A stretch of 64,000 bases of DNA from Armigeres subalbatus (GCF_024139115.2 NC_085141.1:170822994-170886993); one strand, 5' to 3'. Counted from the stretch's first letter, positions 35,015 through 47,349 are shown. Made by a program: numbers and translations. The notes: a model not told the origin generated them from the letters alone.

Positions 35015-35290
35015 TTGCATGGGCTACCATTTTATTTGAAGCCCAGATGCAATCGACAAAATTTTATTCAAATTGGTGCTAAGCTCATTTTAAGTTTTAA
35101 TGGAAAATGTATGGACAAATGTCTGAAATCAGTAATTTGAAGCTAATTAAGAATTGTGAAACCTACTCTGCTCCTACAAAATAGCTGCAAGCACCAAGAA
35201 TATTAAAGTTTATCCGGCGAAGTTATTAGCATTTTATTAATGTGCAGTACGGCTAAACAACCGCTGAGGTACGGAGGTCCACAATATCTA
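35015..35290. repeat. decayed foldback arm
   Basis: GTTTATCCGGCGAAGTTATT and TTAGCATTTTATT resemble the arm sequences of the element at 32035-32702 (about 32330-32450). Termini lost. Confidence 0.45.
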
Positions 35291-35299
35291 ATTTGTTCC

Positions 35300-37019
35300 T
35301 AATACCTAATAGGGATGGTAATTTCCAACCTCCTCCCCCTTTATCATGCTTTTTTCTATTAATTCTCTAAAAAAAATGTAAAGGCCATCACGCATCTCGA
35401 AGCCCCTCCCCTCCTAAAAGCGTGACGTACTTTGTGGCCATCCATACCTCTGGATACAAATCCTTCTTTTCTATAGGCTATCGACCACTGAATGTTTACA
35501 ATTTCCAGTTGTTGATAAACTTTAGACCAGTGAGATGAGAACAAACTCCAATCAAACTACGGAAAGTGTGCCAGTTACTTTTTATTACCCCTTTGAAATG
35601 TTCCATCGACCTTACTCCGCCAAATACTCTACCAACAAGGAACTGATTAGCTGGCCCACCCTCATCTAGGCTTCAACATTTCCAAATGGCAAAAATCCTA
35701 TTTACACCAGATCCCCATGTTACACATGTGAAGGAAAATGAGCAGAATAAATTTTCTCCTTCTTCTCCGTCGTGGCCCCCAACCAAACCAACCTCCCGCT
35801 AGTAGTGGCAGCCGTCTGTCCATGTGTAGGTGCTTGGCGACCGTTGATGCTGAAATGCTGGCTGGCGCGGTGGAGTCTGCGCCGCCCGGTGTGTGCTTGT
35901 CTGGGTGCAGGGCAAGTGTGTTTATAATACAAGAGAATAAACGTCTGTAGATGGATTTTTGAATACTTCGTGATTGGATGATTATGGAGCACCATCATCG
36001 CCCAGCAGCAACAGAGAAAAGCCGCCATGCTTCACCCAGAACCCAGAAGTGGAAAATCATCGCCGAAGGAACGAAATCAGAGCCCCAAGAGCGAGACGGC
36101 AGGCATTAGCCGAATTCTGCTGGTATTTTATGTATATTTATGAGACCCATCCGGAAATCATCCACCCCGTGCACAGCAGTGTGTGTTAGTGTGTGAACAG
36201 AAAAATGAACCTTTTTGCTGCAGAATATATTATTACAAACTGGTTTCGAGACTTCCGACGCCGTTATCGTCCATTCTCCCGGACCCAAGAGTGGTTGGCT
36301 CCAACAAGTATACGATAACGCCTTTTGCAAGGCCGGCAGGAAACCGTGTTAGGATGATGGTGGCCACATCTCGCCTCCAACACACATTCTTCCACATTAG
36401 AAGCATGGAAAAATATTCGTTTACACTCATCAAATCTAAATTGAAAATCATAAACGAGCATAATGATGAGACTCTTTGTTTGTGCGCCTTTTTGGCCCCT
36501 TCTGGGGTCTTGTTGATTCGCCACTTTGTCGGCTCTTGATGGTCTTTTTATATATATGTTGATGCTATCATCTGTCGCCCGGGTAGCAGTATCATGCCGT
36601 ATGTGAGGGTATTGAAATTTTGTCGCTTTTTGCTTTGAACGGAAAAATTGCTCGGCTTCCATGTTAACACATTTTAATATATCGATTCGTCGCTTTTGTT
36701 CGTCCTTACTTTGGTTGGAAAATAGCGCAATATGGAAATCGATATTTTTGCTTTAAACTTTGAAAATTTCTTAATATAGGACAGTTATGTACGTTTCTGT
36801 TAGAAAATCAGCTTTATAGGGCTTAATGGGTTATTGACTCATGGTTTCGCGATATTTGTTTCCCTTATTGACATTTGTGCTACACAAACAATAAAGAATT
36901 TCCAAATATGAGGTTTTGTTTTAATTGTAGTGCCTAAAGCTTTATTTCTCTCTGAATTTAATCCCTATAAAAAATATGAAAAAATATGAAAACTAACCAG
37001 CGTACCATTTCACGGGGAT
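35300..37019. other. no gene or repeat recognised
   Basis: 35720-36660 has higher GC content and several overlapping frames on both strands (up to 132 codons), without known motifs or splice logic. Possibly conserved non-coding host DNA. Confidence 0.4.
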
Positions 37020-38829
37020 TTGCAGAGGCTCCCGGTCCAAGAGGTTGTACACACAATATCTACCAAAAGTGTTGTCATTGCCAAGATCAATGGGGTGTTC
37101 TATTGTAGTTGCTATGTCTCATCACGGTGGCCAACAGAATAATCAACGCAAATGGTCGACAGGCTATCGACCGACGTTTTTGGTGGGAAACCGGTTGCCA
37201 TCGCGGGTGACATTAATGCTAGAGGCTCTAGCAAAGCAAGAGGTAGCGTTAGTCTATTACGGCTCAGCCAGCACATTGCGTCGAAATGAGGTAGAGTAGT
37301 TTATTGACGTAACTCGAGAGTCAATTAATTGACTAACTGACCATCCAGGTCAGCCCCCGGTTCACTATAGATCAGTATCCGGAAGTTGAGGAATCACTGT
37401 TAGGTTAGGTCCGTGGGTAGAAGGCCTCTAGCTTCGACAGCGAAGCTTTCACCGCGGCTCTGAGACTGGAGGCCAACACTGAAAGTCTTACCAGGGATGC
37501 GCTGGCAGCTGTTCTGTCACGTGCATACTTTGTCAGTATGCAGAGGAAGGTTAGACTTTCAGCGTATTGGTGGAGTGTAGCGATTGCAGACCTTCAGTTA
37601 TCCTGCCCCTGACCGGCTTGGTTAAAGCACATTATCGTGATATTCTTTCCGACACACTAGTCCTTGGCATACAGCACCGCAAAGTGCGGCCGAAGTGGCG
37701 TTGGGGGGAACGAAGAGTTGCTTTTGGTGGCCAAATCCCTAGTTGCGCGCAAAGCTTCGGGCCCGACGGAGTGCCAAACCTTGCTCTAAAGGCAGCGATC
37801 ATGGCGAATCCAGACATCTTCTGGACAGCCAAACAGTGATGTCTGGACGAGTGTAGTTTCTCCGATTAGTGGAAGCTACCCGGCGAAACTTCGGCGTATA
37901 GACCAATCTGCATACTGGACACCACGGGGAAGTTGCTTGATCATCCTCAAGAGGCTCACCCGTAAACTGAAGGCATGGGCGGCCTGTCAAGCAAACAGTT
38001 TAGGTTTCATAAGGGTAGGCCCACGGTGGATGCTATCAACTCCGTAGTGAAAACTGCGGAGTGCGGAAGTAGCCATCCAACGCAAGCGGATGGGAACTCA
38101 GCTCTGTCACTCGTCACTGCTGAGACGCTCGATGTCAAGAAAGCATTCAACAACGCAATCTGGAATCCTTTCTCGTGGGCCCTTAAAACATTTTGAAAGT
38201 TATTTCCAAAATCGCGTACTATTATTGCACATTGAATTTTATTCCCGGTGTTGCCGACGATATCACGCCTGAGGTTTACGGAGTGTCGATTGTTGAATGT
38301 GGAGGAATGGATGAGCCTAGGCAGCTGGACCTAGCTCACCATAAGACCGAAGTGGTTGTTGTTAACAACCATAAGTCGTTACAAGAGGCGGTAGTTCGCG
38401 TGGGTGACTGCACGATCAATTCTAAGCAGTACGTGAAGCTTTTGGAAGTGATGATCGACGATAGGCTGAACTTCGACAGCAACGTTTACGTCTTCAAGAA
38501 AGCTATAGCGGCATTATCGAGGATAATCTCCCATTGCTAGGGGTGATTTCCAGTAGAATTAGATTACTAGCTAGCGTTGTACCATATGTACCATCAGATA
38601 CGGTGGCTCAGCCTGGGCCTCGGCGCTCAGCGTCGATCATAACCTTCAGAAGTTGGAGAGTAAGTTGATAGGTCTCAGGGTGGTAAGTACCTACCGCACG
38701 GTACCGCTGGATCCAGTCTATGTGATTGCGGGCTCGATGCCCATTGGGAGTCATAGGGGAAGACGAGGAGAGTGTCGATATGCGCCGAACCAGAGGAGCC
38801 ATAAAGCCGATTATCAAGTGGCAGAACGC

Positions 38830-39117
38830 CATCCTTAGCCTAGTGGTAAGATGCGGAACAACAAAGCAAGGACTTGTTGAGGATGGCTGGGTTCGATTCT
38901 CGGTGCACGTCTAGGCAATTTTCGGTTTGGAAATTGTCTCGACTTCCCTGGGCATAAAAGTACCATTGTGTTAGCCTCATGATATACTAATGCAAAAATT
39001 GTAACTTGGCTTATGAAACCTCGCGATTAATAACTGTGGAGGTGCTAAATGAACACAAGAATGAATGAAGCGAGACGGCAATGTCCCTGTGGGAGATGTA
39101 ATGCCAAGAAAAAGATC
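38830..39117 (+). mobile_element. Feilai-like SINE nested in R1 remnant
   Basis: tRNA-like head CCTTAGCCTAGTGGTAAGAT, B box GGGTTCGATTCTC, body CTTCCCTGGGCATAAAAGTA, A-rich end. It interrupts the R1 reading VKWQ|..RDRD. Flanks AGTGGCAGAACGC and AGTCGCAACGCGA may be a decayed target duplication. Confidence 0.85.
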
Positions 39118-39564
39118 AAGTCGCAACGCGACAGGGATAGTTGTACCCATGGGTTGATACCTAGGGTGTCAAGTGAGTGAGTGAGTAGGCAACATCGGCA
39201 AATTCATTTCCATCTGACACAGTTCTTGTCAGGTCATGACTGTCCCTCGGACTCCCATGTCTGTCTAGACTGTCCAGGAGTCGACAAAACTGCCGAAAAC
39301 CTACACCTAATATGTCCTTGTTTCGTTATAAAGTGGAGCGTAATATTTGACGTTTGAGGGAGAGATACTACCCCGGATAATTTTATCCAGAGGATGTGTC
39401 AAGATGTAGAAAGATGGAACGCGGCCACTACCTCGCAGATTGCTTGCATCTTGCAGCGCAATTGTCGCAAAGAACAGCAGTCGGTGAGCATCGACTATTG
39501 GGTAGCTAGTCAAGAGGGATTGAAATTAGTGGGTTGCTACTTACGAGGTTGAAGCTAGTAGGTA

Positions 39565-39671
39565 CCCGAGCAGCACACAAGTTGCACATAGATCGCAGAA
39601 GCTTATATGTGACCAGATTCAGTCACAATTAAGTTGGTGCAACCAGTTTCACTTGACTTTTGCTGCTTGGG
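39565..39671. mobile_element. 107-bp MITE, copy 2
   Basis: Ends CCCGAGCAGCAC and GCTGCTTGGG with internal GTGACCAGATTCAGTCACAA. TA at 39563-39564 and 39672-39673. Inserted in the R1 3' UTR. Same length as the copy at 17316-17422. Confidence 0.85.
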
Positions 39672-39949
39672 TAGCTAGTAACGTGAGTGTGTGTAGTCGC
39701 AAGGACTCCTCCCCGGAGGTACGTCGAATAGCTGGGTAAAACACATCCAGGACCTGTGAACATGGTGGTTTTAGCAGGTCGGTAGTAGTCAGCTTCGTTC
39801 GCCGATGTTGGCACTGGGGTTTGATTACAGATTCTTACTGTACTGAAAAAAAAACCTCCTCAAATTGGATGTTACTCTCTGTGACCGTTGTGGAAACGCA
39901 GAGTTAAACACGATTTCCAAACAGTTGCACAGTGGGAATTATAAGTAGT

Positions 39950-40198
39950 AAGTACGAAAGTACGAACGATTTCCTGCCACGATACGTCTCGGAACTACTC
40001 TGCTGGTATCGTTATCGGAGGTCACCAGTGAGCCTATGTACACGATTTCTTCAACAACCTCGATTTCGTCACCACCGATATAAACTCGTGATAGATGGCT
40101 AACATTGCCCTCTATAGACCCTTTTCCTATCCTGTACTTCGTTTTCGACGTATTGATGATTTTTCCGATCTGCTTTGCTTCCCTTTTCAGTCTGATGT
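39950..40198 (-). pseudogene. RTE reverse-transcriptase fragment, part 1
   Basis: Homologous to 13215-13465 of the intronic RTE (minus strand: KTKYRIGKGS, VYIGGDEIEVVEEIVYIGSL, NRTYF-like). It is continuous with the fragment at 41230-41465 once the intervening solo LTR is removed. Confidence 0.8.
40195..40198. repeat. LTR target-site duplication, left
   Basis: ATGT, repeated at 41226-41229. Confidence 0.7.
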
Positions 40199-41225
40199 TG
40201 TAACCGTTTGGTTACAAATTGTAGATTTTTGTTTTGTAATTTATGTTGTTATTTCGGAACCTTCACGTTTCTCGTGTAAAAACAGCAGAGCTACCACAGA
40301 AGCGTTAGGGTTTGGTACCGCTGTAATGATATGAGAGTGCTTTAAAATATCCAACATGGCATCATGCTTGGATAAATGCCATGTTGGATGAAAGCAAAAT
40401 GCAAAATAGCGGGAAAATTATGAAAAGAATTTGTTTTAAAAAAGAAGCCATTGCCCAACTTCGGCCTCTTTGATATCAGGCGTCCGTGTGCTGTAGACGT
40501 GTTTAAGTGCAGTGAGAACAGTGACCAACTCCCCCCCCTTTTCCTAGCAGGAGCTAGATTACACATTGAGGGAAAGTGTTCAGGACCTCTCCTTTTCTAC
40601 GTCGTTTTTGAACTGCTTCCCGTCCAGCACACGGTTCGGCCCGTGAAGCCGTCAGGCTTCCGCGCCTAAAACGTAAAGGATTCTGTCGTCCTTCATCGGA
40701 CGATTCCTCGGGCCGTAGAGCTCTAATCGTCAAGGAGGAGTTCCCCTCTCGGCCGTCCAAGGTGGCTAAGCCACGGCTGGTCGATCGCGCCTACGAGGGA
40801 AGACGCCTGCCCACCATCGTCCAGCAATGCCCGCTGGCCCCGTCGGACGAGAATCGTCCGTATCGCCGCTCGCCTCGCTATTCCGGCGAGATTTCTGGTC
40901 GCACAGCTCGACAGGAGTCGCTGTGTCGGCCATTCTGCTCCCGTCACCAACAGCAGCAGCGGTATGTACCGGTACCATCGTTAAAACTAGGTTAAGTGTG
41001 ACAAATTAACACAAATTTATTGCACAGAACAACAATCACACGCCACAATTAGGAACCAATAAATTATATTAGAAAAGTGAAAGTTCCTGTGTTGTTAGTT
41101 TTTGTTTACCGCGAAAAACCCTTGATTACCCAGTAGTTAGCCGACCCTGGGATTGCCGGAGAGTCTCTTGTGTCCTGGTCTGGCCTGGCTATTGATTGTT
41201 GACGATTCAAGAAACAGTAGTTTCA
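40199..41225. mobile_element. solo LTR candidate, 1027 bp
   Basis: Starts TGTAACCGTTTGG and ends GTAGTTTCA, so it has TG...CA termini. It is flanked by ATGT on both sides and precisely interrupts an RTE fragment whose halves rejoin after removal. The interior has a GC-rich stretch (40590-40960) followed by AATAAATTATAT near 41058, as in an LTR with a polyadenylation signal. No gag-pol is present, consistent with LTR-LTR recombination. The family (Ty3/gypsy or BEL) is not assigned. Confidence 0.68.
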
Positions 41226-41229
41226 ATGT

Positions 41230-41465
41230 ATAGGTTTCTTTCATCTACTCACAGTTACGTGTCGCAATATAAATGTCGTCGGCGAAACCAAATAGCTTAA
41301 CGGACTTTGTGAAAATCGTACCACTCGTGTCAATCCCAATCCTCCGTATTACTCCCTCCAAAGCGTTGCTGAATAATAGGCACGAAAGACCATCACCTTG
41401 GCATGACCCTCTGCGTGTTTCGAAGGGACTCGAGAATGCCTTTGAAACTCCTACAAATTTCTGCA
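41230..41465 (-). pseudogene. RTE reverse-transcriptase fragment, part 2
   Basis: On the minus strand it encodes KAFSSPFETRRGSCQGDGLS, LLFSNALEGVIRRIGIDTSG and the catalytic FADDIYIATRN. It is the upstream continuation of the fragment at 39950-40198 and matches 13485-13690 of the intronic RTE. Confidence 0.85.
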
Positions 41466-41504
41466 TAACTCGAAAACTAATCAAGCAAATAGAACCAAAA
41501 AGAA

Positions 41505-41640
41505 AGACAAGAAATGTTTATGTGGTGGTTCGAGACCCCTTCCCCTCTGTAAGGGAGAGGGGGCTTCCATACAAATGAAACACACATTTTGTGAATTAGT
41601 CAATTCTGTGCAAGATGAATTTAGACAGGACAGCTAGTTC
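41505..41640. repeat. relative of the 16125 repeat, inverted
   Basis: Complement carries TTTGTATGGAAGCC...GGGGTCTCGAACCA, as in 16200-16260. Short and degenerate. Confidence 0.5.
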
Positions 41641-41706
41641 TTAATAAGGGTGAAAAATTTCTGACGGCTTTTGAAAGTTTCATACAATACGTACACCTTG
41701 CGTTTA

Positions 41707-41783
41707 CTGCCGCTAACCGCAAGTCAGACTTATCTGTATATGGGCGCCATATACAGATAAGTCTGACTTGCGGTTAGCGGCAG
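41707..41783. mobile_element. perfect-hairpin MITE with 4-bp target duplication, copy 2
   Basis: 77 bp: a 37-bp arm starting CTGCCGCTAACCGCAAGTCA, a GCG loop, and the exact reverse complement. Flanked by TTTA at 41703-41706 and 41784-41787. Related to 31930-31988. Confidence 0.88.
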
Positions 41784-41894
41784 TTTATGCCTCTTATAAG
41801 ATCCGTGCAACGTAATTATAGATTTGAAAAAAAAAATCTTTCGACAAACACATGGACTCAAAACTGTTATTTGAAAATTACCAACATTTTTTGT

Positions 41895-42455
41895 TTTTTG
41901 CCTTTCTCGTATACTAAGTATACGTAAAGGCTATAATTTCACTCCGAAACCAAACTTTTGATAGAAGGCTCGGAGACCCATAGTGTTATATACCGATCGA
42001 CTCAGCTCGACGAATTGAGGTGATGTCTGTTTGTGTGTATGTATGTGTGTGTGTGTGTATGTGTGTATGTGTACAAATTTTGTAGACACACTTTTTGGAA
42101 CTTAGCATTACCCGATTTACTCGCAACAAGTTGCATTCGACGGGGAATGCGGTCCCATTGTTTGCTATTGAAAATTAGCCTGATCGGACATTGCGTTTCG
42201 GAATTATTGAAAAATCATTGTTTTTTCCCAAGGGTCCCCCCTTGGAAAAAAAAATTTCAAAGCCGAAAAAATTTTTTTTTTTCAAGAATGGTGGGAATGC
42301 ATAGTAATTAATGCAAAAACATGCAAAATGATAGAAAATATGCGATCTATCCCCCTAAAGTGCTTTTTTGACCTTTCCTATGTGATTTTTTCAGCACATT
42401 TTACGATGCACGAGAAAGGCATCATCGCCGCTAGGTGGATTAATCTGGGTTTTTT
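41895..42455 (+). mobile_element. interspersed repeat A, copy 2
   Basis: Begins TTGCCTTTCTCGTATACTAA and ends GCACGAGAAAGGCATCATCG plus CTAGGTGGATTAATCTGGG. It contains CTCAGCTCGACGAATTGAGG and a (TG)n run at about 42030-42075. It provides the uninterrupted form of the MITE target in copy 1. Confidence 0.65.
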
Positions 42456-42459
42456 TTTA

Positions 42460-45165
42460 ACTTTTTAGAGAGCTTCTTCTCTTTTTTATGTAATGGAAAA
42501 AGTGATTTACAAAAATATTAAATTTGTATGATTAGTACTATGAAACCGCTACGAGTTCCATTATCGTCATTACCCTATCCTCAGTGTAATAGAATTCCAT
42601 TATTTTTGAATAGCATATGGACTCACAACTGTTATAGTCCAAAAATGAAAGCGCCACACGCTTTGCTGCCAAAAATGTGCAAATCACAGTCAAAATTGTG
42701 CACTTCTCACGCTGCTCACGTAATCGGATATCGGCGGGTGTGGGGTTGGCAGTGAGAGCGGATTGAACCCCTCGGAAAGCCAACGAGCGAGCGCACTGAA
42801 ATCGTTCGAGCTGTTGATAATTAGATGTAATAGAAGTGCTGTATGTTTGCTTGGTGGTTGGTCACATTTCTAATCACATATGCACGTACCCAGCGTGCTG
42901 TAGCATACGTTGTTATTATCCACGTACCTTCATGCACGGATTCGTATTTGCAATATGGCACTTGACAGCGAAAGCCGTACACATTTGTTTACTTAGTGAT
43001 TACCCGCTGTTCTCTCTAATTAAATGTAATAAGAATCGGTTTGGCATGTTAAGCAAAATTCGGGAAACAGTGGTTGTGGCGAACGTGCTGGGTGTCGTAG
43101 GGAACAACGGACGCGAGCATGGATGGTTGGTTATGGAAGCAATTATAATTCAATAACTGTTTACTGTATTGATAAGAAGATTAACATCTTCATGTTCGCG
43201 TCAAATGGTGGGGAATTTGGTGACAGGCCAATCAGTTAATTATGTTTGTTTTGTGTGTTGGATTTGCTAAATGATTTTATTGCCTATCACGATATTGTTG
43301 ATTAGATAGGTAGAGGCACAGATTAGTTCCCCTATTTAATTGTATTCTTGACAGCTATTCATAAAAATGCTTCAATTACATTGAATAAGAGATCTTCACG
43401 ATATTTTTAGGAAAAGCAGCTCATTAAATAATAAAAAACCAGTACATGAAATAATAGATTTTCATCTACCATGTAAGTCAAATTGTTAATGGAACGCACT
43501 CACCAAAAAAACTGTAGATTAGAGATGATACATACCAGAATTATTTTAAGGTTAATTGGTAACAGTTTTATATAAATATACAATAGTTATTCAATTTCAT
43601 TGCTGTTACAATGTTGTCTGTGGTGTGCACCAACATCATTCTTACTACATACATTTTTTTCTAGCTTCTTGAGTCGTACATTACTCATAGTAAATATTTA
43701 TCTAAAAACACAAGCTAATGGCACGAAACATTTAAGAGCACCCTTCAACATAATCCACTAGCAAGAAGGCCATTCATCCTCGCTAGCAGCAGCCAGTTTT
43801 TTTTCTCCAGGGTATGTAATCAAGTACATCACGTGATTCATCGTTAATATAATCAGGCGTCATCTGTCGATAATGACATGTACACATCGGGTGGAACGCG
43901 GCGGATGCGTCAGTCTCGGTTACTATGGCTATAAGTCCTTCTGCTGCGGTACGACAACCACGACGGACGGCCGCTGTCAGAGTTTGGCTTCCTTCACACT
44001 CGTTCACAGGATGAAGCATGGTCGTTCGTTGAGCTATTCGGGTGGCAGAGAGTCAAAAACGCGCAAAATGTTGCTGCACAGCCAAGGCTTGGTGAAGATT
44101 CGTCCGAACGTAGGGATGTTTTATGCCAGTGTCGGTAAAAACTAGACTAATGATCATTAAATGCTATAATTTTGCAGTACTTCCGTCATTTTCGTGTGCG
44201 TTGATGAAGGGACATATGGCGAGTCGTCTTTATTGACAGTTGGTGCTCCGTTCTTTTTTTAAAGAGTTTTATATAAATTTCTACGTAGGAGAGTTATGAA
44301 TTTTATGAGAGATGGAGCAACTGAGCAGATACTTATGATCATTATAACTACACGGATTCATTAGAATATTTTGTTTGATTTCTATCATCTCACATATATG
44401 CGCTTGAAGATATGATATCTGTGAAAATCCAGAAAATTTGCTTAAGCTGAAGAATTTCTAAAACTTATTATTTAAAAAAAAACTTAATTATGTATTAGAA
44501 ACTGTTTGAAACACCACAAATTTCTTCAGAATCCTTATCATTTTTAATAGATTTGGAAATCAAAACAATCGTCATTAACTACTTAACAGCTCAAGACCTA
44601 CTTCAGAAGTATGCAGAAGCAGCATGTAAAATTTGATTCAATCATGAAGAAATCCCTTCAAAAGTACAGCTTTTCATTCAAACCATGAAGTACTTAAAAA
44701 CTCTAGTTTTGAGTTTTAGAAAACTCTTCGAACCTCTTTTAGAAACCCCTCCAGAATTCATGAAATTTTCCAATATTGTAATCTCATAAACCTCTCCGAC
44801 ACCATCGGAAGTTCTTTGGATTATTTGGATACAGAATATGGATTCAAAATTTCAATTTAATAAGAGTTTTCTGTAATACTTACCTTTAGCTCGAACTTCT
44901 GGCGGAATCAACTGTTCTATAGGATGTTCGTTTATCAATCGAATCGCTATAGTTAACTCGATTCCTCGGTATCGAGTTGTCTAGAACCACTAATGTACCA
45001 TATAAAAAACAATGTCTCATATGTATCTGTCATGCTGCCTATGACATCGATATAGAAGCGTTGGATCCTAAGGCGATTTTTGGAAAAACCTAGAGTCAAG
45101 TCAAGAGTCAAGTAAATAAAAGCTGGTCTAAGATACAAGTTCATACTCTTTCTTGTATGCAGACA
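42460..45165. other. no gene recognised
   Basis: AT-rich intergenic or intronic DNA. Short frames at 42836-43156 (106 codons) and 43873-44145 (90 codons) carry no motif I recognise. Confidence 0.45.
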
Positions 45166-45181
45166 ATATGTCCGTTGCTCA

Positions 45182-45429
45182 GACCCTCCAGTAGCCTTGC
45201 GAGCAAAGACTTAGGATTGTCAATCCGGAAATGGCGAGTTCGATTCTCGGTCCAGTCTAGGATGTTTGGGCATAGTGTATCCATTGAACTTGCCACACAA
45301 GATACATACTCATGCAATGGTGGGCATAGAAAAGTTTTCAATTAATAACTTAGAAAATGTTAATAGAATAATAAATTGAAAAGCAGGCCAAGTTCAAGTT
45401 GGAATGTAGAGCTATTGAAGAAGAAGAAG
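45182..45429 (+). mobile_element. tRNA-SINE family B copy
   Basis: CTCCAGTAGCCTTGCGAGCA, B box GAGTTCGATTCTCGG, then GGGCATAGTGTATCCATTG, ATTGAAAAGCAGGCCAAGTT and a (GAA)n tail. Flanks ATGTCCGTTGCTC (left) and ATGTCAATTGCTC (right) look like a slightly decayed target duplication. Confidence 0.83.
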
Positions 45430-45969
45430 ATGTCAATTGCTCGATTTGTCGAAAAAGTCAAGATATCGAACGCTGTCCTTCATATATGTAATATAAAATT
45501 GGAATCCATACCAAAGGGCTGAGTTGAAGACCATTCGATGTGGCGAAGTAGCTACTACCTAGACTACAGTCCACTAGCTGGACTCCTGAATAAAGCTTTA
45601 ACCTATACACATCATCGTGATGCACGTTCCATAGCAGTGGAACCAAAGTATCCCTACGATGTACCTATCGTGATACAGGTGCAAGCCACATCTTTTTCTG
45701 TCACATAGGTCAGTACTTGATACTGGAAGTAACTGTTCAGAATGTTGTACAACCATACCAGTACTCTAAGCCGAAATTGAAGATCTTCGTTCAGTAGGCA
45801 CTGATGAAGATATTAAGTACGTACGTCAAGCGTCATCATCACACAGTAGCGGATACCACGCTGATTGCATTCGATGGCGACCTAGGCCAACCACCGATTT
45901 AATAGCGTCTAGTGTGAACCTTTGTCTACAAAAACCGATTTTATTGTTCAGGATTAACATCCCCTGTAG

Positions 45970-46227
45970 TCCATTTAATTCCACTAGTTAATTTTCGTTA
46001 TCTTTGCAGATACGTATTTCGACCACAACTGTGTGGTCGTCTTCAGTGTCTTGTACTTGACTCGACTCGACTCGACGTACAAGACACTGAAGACGACCAC
46101 ACAGTTGTGGTCGAAATACGTATCTGCAAAGATAACGAAAATTAACTAGTGGAATTAAATGGACAGTACTTAATTCGTCTTAGACGATTTAATACATTCC
46201 ACTAAAAGAGCTTAATATATTTTTCTG
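45970..46227. mobile_element. long perfect-hairpin element with 11-bp direct flanks
   Basis: Arms 45969-46056 and 46077-46164 (88 bp each) are exact reverse complements, including CTTTGCAGATACGTATTTCG and GGTCGTCTTCAGTGTCTTG. The 20-base loop is made of GACTC/TCGAC-type repeats. After the hairpin comes ~63 bp ending ATATATTTTTCTG. ATCCCCTGTAG occurs at 45959-45969 and 46228-46238. An 11-bp duplication is longer than the usual DNA-transposon footprint, so the mobilising machinery is unclear. Confidence 0.78.
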
Positions 46228-47349
46228 ATCCCCTGTAGGTTTATATCTCTCGTTTACCGTCGCTCATTATTATTTTGAGGTAATTCTACAATTCTTGTGC
46301 TTTCTCAAGGGAGCGAAACAGACGATTCAGGTCTTCATGAATGAACGTTCCATTTTTATTGCATCGGCTGTTGATCCAAATTTGGTTCTTTTTAGAAAAA
46401 TTGTAACTATTATAGTGATTTTAACCATCGCACAGTGTTTTCTAACCCAGGAATTCGTGATCAAAAATGTTTTGGCCATAAAAAGTTGATTTTAGAGGCT
46501 TAGTGACTTCGGAGAAAAGTTTCAGTATGTTAAGCTCCATATTTCAGAAAGAAATATTTGGTCCCTTCAATATCGAGATGTGGAGAGGCGACTGTATTTA
46601 GAGCGATGTCTACCAGAGTTATAGGATCCTTTAAGCTTTACTTGTTCATACAAAATCCTGAATTGTTAATAGCTTTTAAAATAAGCTATTAGCTATTTAG
46701 TGATATGACACTAAAATCACATTTTCGACCCTGTTTGGGTCCACTTTAGACAATTCAAATTACCAGGTAGGTCCAGCTAGATACCACTTAAAAATCCTGA
46801 TCAACCCGGTAATGATGCCTTTCTCATGCTCATTTAAAACATTTTTTTGCCATATCTTGTGGGCCTAAAGTCCGATCGTCTCCATTTTCAATTGGAAAGG
46901 TTAAGAAGAGAGACTCCGGAAATAGAAATCATAATAAAATCTCAGGGACTCATATGAAAGATATAAATTTTTACGGATTGCGATCTTTACACTTTACGGA
47001 TTGCGTACACACAGAATAATCTGCACGTAATAAATATGTGTTACGAATAATCCTCAGTGTAGATGTTTTTGTGGGGTTTGGGTATGTTATTTTCAGAGTG
47101 TGATTATATATCAACATCTCAGCGTGTCAATTGGTGAGCATCAAGCCATGACTCAGCCACTTCTTGACAGATCTCCGTGACGTGTACACGCACCCACGCG
47201 CAGCCACGGAGAGCTGTTGTCATCACATTTCTATCCGGCCATTTGGGGACACACATTTTGGGATCCCTCCAGGTTATTTTTTAGATCCCAACGCTGATTT
47301 CAAAAGGTGAGTTGAATTCAAGGGGTTAATGTGCTAATTATTAAAATAT

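Larger units (their letters stand above)
37020..39855 (+). pseudogene. decayed R1-clade LINE ORF2 and 3' UTR
   Basis: In shifting frames: an endonuclease scrap (GDINARGS, near 37205), a linker, and RT pieces. These include RLTRKLKAWAACQANSLGFI near 37960, LDVKKAFNNAIWN near 38130, a VADDI remnant of the catalytic box near 38245, and AHHKTEVVVVNNHKSLQEAV with YVKLLEVMIDDRLNF (38330-38470). The post-RT YRTVPLDPVYVIAGSMPI follows near 38695. After a nested SINE come the Cys/His-proximal part (FHLTQFLSGHDC near 39220, CPGVDKTAENLHLICPCF near 39275) and QRMCQDVERWNAATTS. The 3' UTR holds a nested MITE and ends in an A run near 39850. Thoroughly inactive. Same group as the fragment at 2290. Confidence 0.85.

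Noticed and set aside
36183..36662. Overlapping 118- and 132-codon frames on opposite strands
   Set aside because: No motif, no splice or start context, and mutually overlapping. Chance frames in a GC-richer patch are more likely.
43873..44145. 90-codon frame with several Cys residues
   Set aside because: No recognisable domain, signal peptide or neighbouring exon; too short to defend.
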